Shown here piece after piece: positions 1-6,272 of a stretch of DNA of 6,272 bases. Numbering within the stretch: the stretch's first letter is position 1; every line of letters starts with the position of its first letter. A program made the translations under genes and the position numbers. The notes below the pieces were generated by a model. That model saw only the letters and a program-made list of their open reading frames with translations. It had not been told where the DNA came from and searched no databases. This DNA is from CAZMVU01 sp964569295 (lineage in GTDB: Bacteria; Hydrogenedentota; Hydrogenedentia; Hydrogenedentales; JAGMZX01), in contig CAZMVU010000251.1 in NCBI GenBank assembly GCA_964569295.1, positions 1 to 6,272 of the forward strand. The letters are read 5' to 3'.

Positions 1-162
1 CGCGAGCCGAAACTGAGGTGGGGAGGGCGAGCGTCCCCGCGAGCCGAAACTGAGGTGGGGAGGGCGAGCGTCCCCGCGAGCCGAAACTGAGGGGGGAGGG
101 CGAGCGTCCCCGCGAGCCGAAACTGAGGGGGGGGGAGGGCGAGCGTCCCCGCGAGCCGAAAC
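1..162. repeat. Tandem direct-repeat array, ~37-bp G-rich unit
   Basis: Four head-to-tail copies are seen at 1-37, 38-74, 75-110 and 111-149, plus a truncated fifth copy at 150-162 that keeps only the 13-nt core CGCGAGCCGAAAC. Copies 1 and 2 are identical. Copies 3 (36 nt) and 4 (39 nt) differ only in the central G tract, where GGTGGGG becomes six and then nine G. Each copy could form a small hairpin (GGGGA paired with TCCCC, 9-nt loop). The array starts at the window edge, so more copies may lie upstream. There are no unique spacers, which excludes CRISPR, and no ORF uses the repeats. It resembles dispersed intergenic repeats of large GC-rich genomes; function unknown. Confidence 0.9.
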
Positions 163-184
163 GCGACGTAAGCCCCCAAGTTCC

Positions 185-235
185 AGGGACATTCCCCGTT
201 ACTTTGGTAAGTCCAATGTTTCGTAGTCTGTCCCT
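185..235. repeat. Small nested inverted-repeat element
   Basis: AGGGACA at 185-191 is perfectly inverted as TGTCCCT at 229-235. Inside that loop a second small stem can form: TTGG at 204-207 with CCAA at 213-216 around a 5-nt loop. The outer bases read GGGACAGACTACG on the minus strand, a type of sequence I associate with REP-like elements mobilised by REP-associated tyrosine transposases; that link is from memory and not shown by the sequence. It could equally be a chance fold in a spacer. The local composition is more AT-rich than the genes. Confidence 0.3.
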
Positions 236-254
236 AAAACTTTTCCAACGCCGG

Positions 255-282
255 TTTGCCGAACACGTCGAATTGATATAAA
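255..282 (+). promoter_or_regulatory. Possible promoter of the toxin-antitoxin pair
   Basis: A TATAAA box at 277-282 lies in the only AT-rich patch before the antitoxin gene. A weak -35-like TTTGCC sits at 255-260 with a 16-nt spacer (3 of 6 consensus positions). If this is the -10 box, transcription would begin almost at the ATG at 291 and the mRNA would be leaderless or nearly so, which fits the absence of a Shine-Dalgarno sequence there. Assigned by eye only. Confidence 0.25.
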
Positions 283-290
283 CTGACTAC

Positions 291-476
291 ATGAATGCGA
301 AACAAGCAGCCTTGGACAGCATTAGAGACCTGCCGGACACGGCGACTTGGGCCGATGTCGAGGAGCGCATCCGGTTCGTTGCGGCCATCGAACGCGGGCG
401 CGAGGACATGAACGCGGGCCGGGTCATCCCGGATGATGAGGTACGCGAAAGTCTTCGGGAATGGCTTACACCGTAG
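291..476 (+). CDS. Antitoxin of a ParE/RelE-type toxin-antitoxin pair
   Basis: A 61-residue acidic protein that would bind and neutralise the toxin encoded directly downstream and probably represses its own operon, as is usual for type II modules. The sequence has an N-terminal helix-forming stretch (residues 1-16), a central WADVEERIRFVAAIERG segment (20-36) and a C-terminal tail AGRVIPDDEVRESLREWL (42-59). The combination of a short helical protein with a 'G-x-V-I-P-x-x-E-V-x-x-x-L-x-x-W' ending is typical of small antitoxins found beside ParE-family toxins; I do not see a classic ribbon-helix-helix N-terminus. The gene overlaps the toxin start by 16 nt (461-476), indicating translational coupling. 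No clear Shine-Dalgarno precedes the ATG. The identity rests on size, C-terminal pattern and the neighbour. The gene itself is intact even though its partner is broken. Confidence 0.7.
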   Translation: MNAKQAALDSIRDLPDTATWADVEERIRFVAAIERGREDMNAGRVIPDDEVRESLREWLTP

Positions 477-765
477 TGTGGACATCGCTCGCCGTCTGGG
501 ACCTCCGCGCAGCGGCTCAGATATTGCCGGGGACAATCCACACGCTGCGGCGGCTTTGGTGAGGCGTGTTATCGCGCGGGTGGACGCCGCAGCCTCTTTT
601 CCGTTTGCACAACGCCGTGTTCCAGAATTCGACGAGGAACGCACCCGCGAGGCAATCCTGAATCCTTACCGCATTGTCTACGCGGTGGACCAAGTTAAAC
701 AGACCATTACCATCCTTCGTGTTTGGCATGCTGCCCGTGGTGTACCGGGCCTGAACAAGACCTGA
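461..765 (+). pseudogene. ParE/RelE-family toxin, frameshifted
   Basis: Family members are small ribosome- or gyrase-targeting toxins of about 95-105 residues. Here the protein is split over two frames. From ATG 461 one frame reads MAYTVVWTSLAVWDLRAAAQ, a typical ParE first strand and helix, and then runs to a stop at 560-562 (33 residues). The rest is read in the next frame: IAGDNPHAAAALVRRV, then the family's conserved end with AILNPYRIVYAVD, a hydrophobic strand ITILRVWHAARG, and a stop at 763-765. The join falls at about 520-523, where CAG is followed by ATATTGCC; one extra base before AT would give a tyrosine or similar residue and restore a 101-residue protein with normal spacing. This implies a one-base deletion or a sequencing/assembly error. 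No slippery heptamer is present, so programmed frameshifting is unlikely. The start overlaps the antitoxin gene by 16 nt. An in-frame ATG at 433 gives an uninterrupted 110-residue ORF, but its first 30 residues do not resemble the family. Confidence 0.75.
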
Positions 766-839
766 TACAAGCATCAATACGGCGCCGGGCCTCCCTTCGC
801 CAGCTTCCCTTTGCGTGTGTGTCTCTCCCCGCCCCCGAT

Positions 840-869
840 TTGCTCCGAAGTGCGTGCAGATGCTAGGAT
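840..869 (+). promoter_or_regulatory. Possible promoter for recO-lepA-lepB
   Basis: TTGCTC at 840-845 and TAGGAT at 864-869 are separated by 18 nt and resemble -35 and -10 boxes, each a partial match; a TGC just before the -10 is close to an extended -10. They lie in the 169-bp spacer between the toxin remnant and recO, about 65 nt before the chosen recO start, and are the best candidate there by eye. Confidence 0.3.
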
Positions 870-923
870 TATGGCGTTGGCGCGTCTTTCCGCGCGCTGC
901 CCTTTGTCACCCCTACCGCACGC

Positions 924-928
924 GGGAG
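924..928 (+). promoter_or_regulatory. Shine-Dalgarno deciding the recO start
   Basis: GGGAG lies 6 nt upstream of GTG 935. It favours this start over the open frame that begins at 815, whose first 40 codons encode a Cys/Arg-rich, non-RecO-like sequence, and over TTG 929, which would leave no spacer. Confidence 0.6.
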
Positions 929-934
929 TTGGCC

Positions 935-1657
935 GTGTCCCAGGAACGAACGGAAGCCTTGGTGCTGCGTGGGGTGGACTTCAGCGAAACGAGCCGGATT
1001 GTCACTTTTCTGACGCCGGATCGGGGCGTGGTTACGTGTATGGCGAAGGGGGCGCGGCGTAAGCGGAGCCCCCTGGCGGCGGCACTCGATACCTTCAACC
1101 GGGTCGAGCTGGTGTATTATTGGAAGGATGGGCGCAGTGTGCAGACCCTGGCCGAGGCGAGCGTGCTCGACGGCTTTCGCCGTTTGAAGGCCGACCTCGA
1201 GAAGAGCGCCTATGCCGCGTTTCCGGTCGAGCTGGCGGGTAAGGCGGCGGGCGAGAATGCCCCGGCCCACGGGCTCTACGATACCCTGGTGCGCGGTCTG
1301 GCGGGCATGGAAACGTGGTCCGGCGACGTCCGCACCCACGCGTGCTGGCAGGCGCTGCACCTGTTGACGGAGGCGGGCTTTGCCCCGGTGTTGGGCCGTT
1401 GCGCACACACGGGCCAACCAATCACGGGTGCCTGCGGCTTTCGCTTGGACAGTGGCGTCGTGGCGCCGGGTGAGCGAGCGGACCGGCGGTTGCCGGCCGA
1501 GGTTCACGACGCCCTGTGCAGGCTTGCGGAACACGGCGAGGCGTGTCCTGAAATCGCCGTGGACCGCGCGGTGTTTTATGTGTTGCGGCACTACGCCGCC
1601 TATCAGTTGGAATCGGACTTCCGCAGCGCGCGGGTCATCGAGCAGATGTTCGACTGA
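935..1657 (+). CDS. recO: DNA repair protein RecO
   Basis: RecO works with RecF and RecR to load RecA onto SSB-coated single-stranded DNA and to anneal strands during gap repair in the cytoplasm. With the GTG start at 935 the protein is 240 residues, the usual RecO length, and begins with the family opening: ERTEALVLRGVDFSETSRIVTFLTPDRG corresponds to the first strands of the N-terminal OB fold (about 1-80), including the conserved KGARRKRSPL loop at 39-47. A helical bundle follows (about 85-150, with CWQALHLLTEAGFAPVL at 137-153). The C-terminal part, where many RecO proteins carry two CxxC zinc pairs, retains only Cys156 and Cys167, so zinc binding is probably lost, as in E. coli RecO. lepA follows after 37 bp, suggesting co-transcription. 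The open frame extends upstream to 815 but without RecO-like sequence. Confident identification. Confidence 0.93.
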   Translation: MSQERTEALVLRGVDFSETSRIVTFLTPDRGVVTCMAKGARRKRSPLAAALDTFNRVELVYYWKDGRSVQTLAEASVLDGFRRLKADLEKSAYAAFPVELAGKAAGENAPAHGLYDTLVRGLAGMETWSGDVRTHACWQALHLLTEAGFAPVLGRCAHTGQPITGACGFRLDSGVVAPGERADRRLPAEVHDALCRLAEHGEACPEIAVDRAVFYVLRHYAAYQLESDFRSARVIEQMFD

Positions 1658-1670
1658 TCCGCTACGTACA

Positions 1671-1685
1671 GGCTGAGTTACAGCC
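1671..1685 (+). other. Small hairpin abutting the lepA ribosome-binding site
   Basis: GGCTG (1671-1675) and CAGCC (1681-1685) can pair around the loop AGTTA. The stem ends exactly where the lepA Shine-Dalgarno GGAGAG (1686-1691) begins. It has no U tract, so it is not an intrinsic terminator; it might influence lepA translation or mRNA stability, or be incidental. Confidence 0.3.
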
Positions 1686-1694
1686 GGAGAGAAC

Positions 1695-3515
1695 ATGCGA
1701 GTTCCCCAGGAACGCATACGAAACTTTTGCATCATCGCCCACATCGACCACGGGAAATCCACCCTGGCCGACCGGCTCCTGCAATCCACGGGCACCATCG
1801 ACGCGCGGAACCTGAAAGAGCAGATGCTCGACTCGATGGATCTCGAGCGGGAGCGCGGCATCACGATCAAGTCGGTGGCGGTGCGGATGAGCTACAAAGC
1901 CGAAGACGGCCGGGACTACGAGCTGCACCTGATCGATACGCCGGGCCACGTGGACTTCTCGTACGAGGTCTCGCGCAGCCTGGCGGCGTGTGAGGGCGCA
2001 CTGCTCCTGGTCGATGCCGCCCAGGGCGTCGAGGCGCAGACGCTGGCCAATGCCTACAAGGCCATCGAGCAGGATCTCGAGATTATCCCGGTCATCAACA
2101 AGATCGATCTGCCCAGCGCCGACGTGGAGAGCGCGAAGCAGCAGATCGAGGAGATAGTGGGCCTGCCGGCGGACGAGGCCATCCTCGCGAGTGCGAAAGA
2201 CAACATCGGTACACAGGAGATTCTCGAGGCCATCGTGAAGCGCGTGCCGCCGCCGGACGGCGAACCGGACAAGCCGCTGCGGGCGCTTGTGTTCGACGCC
2301 ATCTACAACACGTACCGTGGCGTCGTGGTGTATCTGCGCGTGGTTGACGGCGAGTTGAAGGCCGGGCAGAATGTGCTTTTCATGAAGACGGGGCGCAAGT
2401 ACGATGTGGCAGAGGTGGGCGTGCTGCGTCCGCAGCCGGTTCCGCGCGAGACGCTATCGGCCGGCGAGGTGGGCTATCTCATCTGCAACATCAAGACCCT
2501 CCAGAGTGCGAAGGTCGGCGATACGGTGACCAACGCCGACAAGCCCGCGCCCGAAGCGCTGCCGGGCTACAAGGAAATCAAGCCGGTTGTCTTCTGCGGC
2601 ATGTATCCCGCCATGGACACGGACATCACGGATCTGCGCGACGCTCTCGAGAAGCTGAGCCTCAACGATGCCTCGTTCGAGTATAAGCCGGACAGTTCGG
2701 ATGCGCTCGGCCTCGGGTTCCGGCTTGGGTTCCTCGGACTGCTGCACATGGAGATTATCCAGGAGCGCCTCGAGCGCGAGTTCGACCTGACCCTGGTGAC
2801 CACTGTGCCCAATGCCGCCTACTACGTGCATAAGGCCGATGGCGAGGTCATCGAGATCGAGAAGGCCTCGCAGATGCCGAACCCGGGCGAGGTCGAGCGT
2901 ATCGAGGAGCCGTACATCGAGGCCGAAATCATCGTGCCCATGGAGTACATGAGCCAGGTCATGGATCTGTGCAAGCGCAAGCGCGGCCAGCATGTGCGCG
3001 TGGACTACATCGACCAGCGGCGGTGCATGGTGATCTACGAAATCCCGCTGGCGGAAATCGTGCTCGATTTTTACGACCGGCTCAAATCCGTCACTCGGGG
3101 CTACGGCTCGCTCGAGTACCGGATCATCGGGCATCGGCCGGGCGATCTCGTGCGGCTCGATATCCTGATCAACGGCGATTCCATCGATGCCCTTTCGACC
3201 ATCGTGCACCGCGATCATGCCGTGTGGGTGGGCCGCACGCTGGCCTCGAAACTGCGCCAACTCATCCCGCGCCAGCAGTTCGAGGTGGCCATTCAGGCGG
3301 TCATCGGACGGCGCGTCATCGTGCGCGAGACGGTGAAGGCCCTGCGCAAGAACGTTACCGCCAAGTGCTACGGCGGCGACGTCACCCGCAAACGCAAGCT
3401 CCTCGAAAAGCAGAAGGAAGGCAAGCGGCGCATGAAGCAGATCGGCTCCGTCGAAGTGCCGCAGGAAGCGTTCATGGCACTCCTGCAGGTGAGCGACGAG
3501 GCCCTGAGCCGCTGA
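1695..3515 (+). CDS. lepA: Elongation factor 4 (LepA), ribosome back-translocating GTPase
   Basis: LepA/EF4 is a translational GTPase that binds the ribosome and affects back-translocation, ribosome biogenesis and initiation. The 606-residue protein is near the usual ~600. GTPase motifs are all visible: G1 AHIDHGKST (15-23), switch I RGITI (54-58), G3 DTPGH (81-85), G4 NKID (135-138) and G5 SAK (166-168). Domain II follows (about 195-285), then the LepA-typical LGFLGLLHMEI (343-353), EPYIEAEIIVPMEYM (405-419) and DALSTIVHRDHA (498-509). The LepA-specific C-terminal domain ends with NVTAKCYGGDVTRKRKLLEKQ (553-573) and GSVEVPQEAFMALL (584-597). A Shine-Dalgarno GGAGAG at 1686-1691 precedes ATG 1695, and the N-terminus MRVPQERIRNFCIIAHIDHG fits the family start. 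It lies between recO and lepB with short gaps, as expected for a housekeeping operon. No missing key residues. Confidence 0.98.
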   Translation: MRVPQERIRNFCIIAHIDHGKSTLADRLLQSTGTIDARNLKEQMLDSMDLERERGITIKSVAVRMSYKAEDGRDYELHLIDTPGHVDFSYEVSRSLAACEGALLLVDAAQGVEAQTLANAYKAIEQDLEIIPVINKIDLPSADVESAKQQIEEIVGLPADEAILASAKDNIGTQEILEAIVKRVPPPDGEPDKPLRALVFDAIYNTYRGVVVYLRVVDGELKAGQNVLFMKTGRKYDVAEVGVLRPQPVPRETLSAGEVGYLICNIKTLQSAKVGDTVTNADKPAPEALPGYKEIKPVVFCGMYPAMDTDITDLRDALEKLSLNDASFEYKPDSSDALGLGFRLGFLGLLHMEIIQERLEREFDLTLVTTVPNAAYYVHKADGEVIEIEKASQMPNPGEVERIEEPYIEAEIIVPMEYMSQVMDLCKRKRGQHVRVDYIDQRRCMVIYEIPLAEIVLDFYDRLKSVTRGYGSLEYRIIGHRPGDLVRLDILINGDSIDALSTIVHRDHAVWVGRTLASKLRQLIPRQQFEVAIQAVIGRRVIVRETVKALRKNVTAKCYGGDVTRKRKLLEKQKEGKRRMKQIGSVEVPQEAFMALLQVSDEALSR

Positions 3516-3528
3516 GGAAGCCGGCGCC

Positions 3529-4443
3529 GTGCCGAATACAACGCCTGAACACGAACATGAACCCGAACCCGCGCCGGGCCCGGGATGGTTGAAACGGGGC
3601 GTCCAGGTGTTGACCGGGCCATGGACCTGGCTCAATCTAGCCTCGTGGGCAGGGCTGCTCGTGGCGCTCCTGCTCATCAAGGCCTGCCTGCTCGATCAGT
3701 ACACCGTGCCCACGGGGTCGATGGAGCCCACGATTCATGGCGACCCGCGTTTTCTCCGGGGCGACCGGGTGCTCGTGAATAAGGCGGCCTATGGCCTGCG
3801 CGTGCCCTTCACGAATCGTTACCTGTGGCGGTGGGATGCGCCGGAGCGCTGGGAGATCGTGGTATTCACGCACCCCACGGACGGCCGTGAAAACAACACC
3901 CTCGTGAAGCGCGTGGTTGGTCTGCCGGGGGAACGCATTATTCTGCGCAATGGCCAGGTGACCGTAGACGGCGAGACTGTTCCTTTTCCCGATCACATGC
4001 CGGACAGCGTGTACTATGTAAATCGGCTCGAACTGCAACGCATGACGCAGTCCCCCACCTGGGAGGAAAACCCGCGTCAGCGGGCGTTTCTGCGCCATGT
4101 CCTGGAGACACACCCGGTTCGCTACGTGTGCAACGTGGCGCCGGGGGTGCCGCCGCCGGACACGTTGTGCGTGGTGCCGGAAGGGCATTACCTGGTGTTG
4201 GGCGACAACAGCGTGAGCGCAGGGCAGTTTAGCCTGGATGGCCGGGTTTGGGGGTGGCTTCCGGAGGAAAACCTCTTGGGCCGGGCCATTGGCGTTTGGT
4301 GGCCGTTGACGCGCCGGCGCGATTTCACCGGCTGGACAGACACGTGGTACGGGCTGGGTCTCCTCTATGGTGTGCCCGCCCTATTCGCGTTCTATGAAAT
4401 ACTCCGGGCACGGAGAAAACGGAAGCGGGACAAAAAGGTCTGA
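3529..4443 (+). CDS. lepB: Type I signal peptidase (SPase I), first copy
   Basis: A membrane-bound Ser/Lys protease (family S26) that cleaves signal peptides from exported proteins on the outer face of the inner membrane. The protein has 304 residues. A hydrophilic Glu/Pro/His-rich N-terminus (1-33) leads into a membrane anchor (about 36-55), then box B TVPTGSMEPTI with catalytic Ser64, RGDRVLVNK (78-85), and general-base Lys127 in TLVKRVVGLPGERI. The final catalytic box reads GDN (225-227) ... SLDGR (235-239), then WGWLPEENLLGRA and WWP. A second hydrophobic segment (about 274-292) and a strongly basic tail RARRKRKRDKK end the protein, putting the C-terminus inside. Seven residues separate Asn227 and Ser235 where the family usually has three, a four-residue insertion. 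Cys201 and Cys214 in the extended domain II could form an exported disulfide. The GTG start at 3529 follows GAGGAAG (3514-3520), which overlaps the lepA stop; the gap is 13 bp, so translation is probably coupled. Confidence 0.93.
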   Translation: MPNTTPEHEHEPEPAPGPGWLKRGVQVLTGPWTWLNLASWAGLLVALLLIKACLLDQYTVPTGSMEPTIHGDPRFLRGDRVLVNKAAYGLRVPFTNRYLWRWDAPERWEIVVFTHPTDGRENNTLVKRVVGLPGERIILRNGQVTVDGETVPFPDHMPDSVYYVNRLELQRMTQSPTWEENPRQRAFLRHVLETHPVRYVCNVAPGVPPPDTLCVVPEGHYLVLGDNSVSAGQFSLDGRVWGWLPEENLLGRAIGVWWPLTRRRDFTGWTDTWYGLGLLYGVPALFAFYEILRARRKRKRDKKV

Positions 4444-4514
4444 CTTTGCGACGGGGGGGGACGCAGCCCGCTGGGTCTTCCGGGTTGTTGGATGACAAAG
4501 ACGTTTACGTGAAC

Positions 4515-4544
4515 AAGACATTCCCCCCGGGTTTCCGGTATTCT
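4515..4544 (+). promoter_or_regulatory. Possible promoter of the second signal peptidase gene
   Basis: AAGACA (4515-4520) and TATTCT (4539-4544), each matching four of six consensus positions, are spaced by 18 nt within the 179-bp gap between the two signal peptidase genes. This gap is much longer than the others in the cluster and has an 8-G run at 4453-4460, so the second gene may have its own transcription start. Assigned by eye. Confidence 0.3.
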
Positions 4545-4609
4545 CTGGACTTCCTGTGCAAACGATGAGGCGCGCGCGCATTGGCAGGCGTGGGCGTCTC
4601 TCAACCAAC

Positions 4610-4613
4610 GAGG
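4610..4613 (+). promoter_or_regulatory. Shine-Dalgarno deciding the second lepB start
   Basis: GAGG lies 9 nt before ATG 4623. It supports that ATG over TTG 4581, the first possible start of the same frame, which lacks a good upstream ribosome-binding site and would add 14 residues without family similarity. Confidence 0.55.
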
Positions 4614-4622
4614 CAACGCCGT

Positions 4623-6125
4623 ATGGCGGAGAAAAATACGCGCGAAGAACAGGCCGGCGAGGAAGATGTTGTGCTTAGCGGACTGCTCGTAGGGGGCGGC
4701 CTGGCGCTGTTGGGCGCGGCCCTGTATTACATCGGCGGGCGCTACCCGAGCATTAGCGGGTTCGACTGGCTGCAGATGGGCGGCGTGTTGTTGGTCGTGG
4801 CCGGGGTCATGATCTTCCTGTCCGGCGGCATCACCCGATCGAACGCCATCGAATGGATGCGCAGCTTCGGTTATGCGCTGGCGCTGGCGTTGCTTATCCG
4901 CTGGCCCATTGCCGAACCCTACCGGATACCCTCCGACTCGATGCTCCCTACACTGAGCGGCGACCCGCGCATCGGCCGCGGCGACCGGGTCTTCGTGAAC
5001 AAGTGGATCTACGGCGTGCGTTATCCCTTCTTGAACAAACGCCTCTGGTACGGCAAGACGCCGGAACGTTGGGACATCGTGGTGTTCAAGGCGGTCGAGA
5101 AAGACGCCGCGCACCCGACGCTTGTGAAGCGTATCGTGGGCCTGCCCGGCGAGCGCATCCATATCATGAAGGGCCGCCCCTTCCGTTTTTTCAAGCCCGA
5201 GGACCCCGTCCCCGAACCGGACGAAGCCCCGGATCTCGATTTCGAGAACGCGCGCCGCACACCTGTCTCCGGTACGGGTGAAGAGTGGCTGTTTGTGCCC
5301 ATTGCCCTGCCGGACCACATGCCGGACTCGATCCGCTACACCTCGCCGCCCAGCGCCTATTCGGCCATGCGGTACGGCGTGCGGCTTGAAGACAAGTACA
5401 GCCACATCCCCAAAGAGAACTACCTGCTGCTCGGCGACAACAGCGGCAACAGCCGCGACGGCCGCTACTGGGGCTGGGTGCCCAATGAACACCTTGTCGG
5501 CCGGGTGGCGTGTATCTGGTGGCCGCCGTCGAACTGGCGCGATTTCACGGGGTTCTCGCAGACCTGGTGGTGGCGCACGCTGCTCGCCGTGCTGGCCATA
5601 CTGATCGTGTGGCGGTTGTTCTTTGGCCGCTCTTTCGCGGTGCATGCGGCACAAGACCAGGGTGTGGACCACCTCTATATCGACTTCATCGGCCTCGGCC
5701 TGCGCGTGCCGTTCACACACTACTGGTTCGTGCAATGGGGCATGCCGCGCCGGGGCGATCCGGTTATCTACTGGGCCAAGACCAGCGAGTCGGCCCACGC
5801 CGTGTTGCTCACGGGCCGTGTGGCCGCATTGCCAGGCGAGCGTATCGCCTTCGAGGAGGATCAACTTCGGGTAGACGACGCGCCGCCGGACCTGCCGGAA
5901 CTTGCCGAGGCGCGTTTCGCGAACCGCAAGGAGGACGGACCCTATGGCCGTGCGAAGCGTAAACAGCACACGGAGGTGCCGGAGAACCACCTCTTCATCC
6001 TCGCGGTGAACGATGACGACGCCACTGCCGTCGACAGCCGCCGTGTGGGTTGGGTGCCGCGCGAGAGCCTCGTGGGCAATGTGCGTGTGGCCTGGTGGCC
6101 GCCCACACGCTGGCGCAGGATGTGA
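4623..6125 (+). CDS. lepB: Type I signal peptidase fused to a degenerate second SPase-like domain
   Basis: A 500-residue S26 signal peptidase paralogue, much longer than usual. The acidic N-terminus (1-16) is followed by three hydrophobic segments (about 17-38, 51-69, 82-98), the last leading into box B YRIPSDSMLPTL with catalytic Ser106. General-base Lys169 lies in TLVKRIVGLPGERI, and the last box GDNSGNSRDGR (271-281) has canonical spacing, so domain 1 should be active on the outer face of the membrane. A fourth hydrophobic segment (about 318-334) then leads to a second SPase-like domain (about 335-500). It retains GLRVPFT (359-365), LPGERI (403-408), VPENHLFIL (452-460), VDSR (470-473) and VGWVPRESLVGNVRVAWWPP (475-494). 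It lacks a Ser-Met motif; Gly398 stands where Lys is expected and AVN replaces GDN, so it is predicted to be inactive. It follows the first copy by 179 bp and shares LPDHMPDS and the GDPR extension after box B with it. Domain 1 is confident; the second domain is inferred from motif alignment by eye. Confidence 0.9.
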   Translation: MAEKNTREEQAGEEDVVLSGLLVGGGLALLGAALYYIGGRYPSISGFDWLQMGGVLLVVAGVMIFLSGGITRSNAIEWMRSFGYALALALLIRWPIAEPYRIPSDSMLPTLSGDPRIGRGDRVFVNKWIYGVRYPFLNKRLWYGKTPERWDIVVFKAVEKDAAHPTLVKRIVGLPGERIHIMKGRPFRFFKPEDPVPEPDEAPDLDFENARRTPVSGTGEEWLFVPIALPDHMPDSIRYTSPPSAYSAMRYGVRLEDKYSHIPKENYLLLGDNSGNSRDGRYWGWVPNEHLVGRVACIWWPPSNWRDFTGFSQTWWWRTLLAVLAILIVWRLFFGRSFAVHAAQDQGVDHLYIDFIGLGLRVPFTHYWFVQWGMPRRGDPVIYWAKTSESAHAVLLTGRVAALPGERIAFEEDQLRVDDAPPDLPELAEARFANRKEDGPYGRAKRKQHTEVPENHLFILAVNDDDATAVDSRRVGWVPRESLVGNVRVAWWPPTRWRRM

Positions 6126-6133
6126 CGTTGCGG

Positions 6134-6156
6134 CTGGCGTGCCGCGGGCGCGCCAG
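6134..6156 (+). terminator. Strong hairpin after the last gene
   Basis: CTGGCGTGCC (6134-6143) pairs with GGCGCGCCAG (6147-6156) over 10 bp, one of them a U-G pair, around a 3-nt GCG loop, starting 8 nt after the stop codon. No U tract follows, so it is not a textbook intrinsic terminator; it may end transcription with help or protect the 3' end of the mRNA. Confidence 0.5.
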
Positions 6157-6179
6157 TGGCTCGGTCAGGAGACCGGCCA
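6157..6179 (+). terminator. Second hairpin, directly adjacent
   Basis: TGGC then CGGTC (6157-6166, with T6161 bulged) can pair with GACCGGCCA (6171-6179) around the loop AGGA, giving 9 bp. It begins at the base after the first hairpin ends. The pair forms a back-to-back structured 3' region; no U tract follows. No gene is visible from here to the window end. Confidence 0.4.
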
Positions 6180-6272
6180 TAACAATGGGTGCAGTTCTTC
6201 TACTACCGATGTTTTGGTTCCTTCGGTGCCAGTTGTGGGCAAGCAAAACGGGACTGACACAAGCGAGCGAGT

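Overview
This 6.3 kb window is GC-rich bacterial chromosome with every gene on the + strand. In order it holds a short direct-repeat array, a small toxin-antitoxin pair, recO, lepA, and two adjacent type I signal peptidase genes. The lepA-lepB order matches the classical arrangement of these housekeeping genes. Two type I signal peptidases with membrane anchors and a chromosome-type background point to an uncultured Gram-negative bacterium. The intergenic GCGAGCC-type G/C-rich repeats recall those of PVC-like or Hydrogenedentota genomes, but that placement is from memory and weak. No rRNA, tRNA, complete insertion sequence or CRISPR array is visible.

Positions 1-290 are non-coding. Positions 1-162 are four tandem copies of a roughly 37-bp G-rich unit plus a truncated fifth copy; the array probably continues beyond the left edge. 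Positions 163-290 hold a small inverted-repeat element and a possible promoter. Positions 291-765 are an antitoxin gene overlapping a ParE/RelE-type toxin gene. The toxin reading frame is broken: its N-terminal strand/helix and its conserved C-terminus lie in different frames, consistent with loss of one base near 521, so it is either a pseudogene or a sequence error.

Positions 935-1657 encode RecO (recombinational repair), followed after 37 bp by lepA (1695-3515, translation factor EF4). After 13 bp comes the first signal peptidase gene (3529-4443), whose Shine-Dalgarno sequence overlaps the lepA stop, so recO-lepA-lepB is probably one transcript. A 179-bp gap with a weak promoter-like motif precedes the second signal peptidase gene (4623-6125), which is followed by two back-to-back hairpins that probably end the transcript.

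The most unusual item is the second signal peptidase. It is about 500 residues long, and its complete Ser/Lys catalytic domain is followed by another membrane segment and then a second signal-peptidase-like domain. That second domain keeps scaffold motifs (LPGERI, VDSR, a VGWVP...VGN...WWPP tail) but has lost the catalytic Ser-Met motif, the general-base Lys and the GD of GDN. It looks like a catalytic protease fused to a pseudoprotease, with the dead domain predicted on the cytoplasmic side. The first signal peptidase also departs from the family, with a four-residue insertion in its GDN...DGR box.
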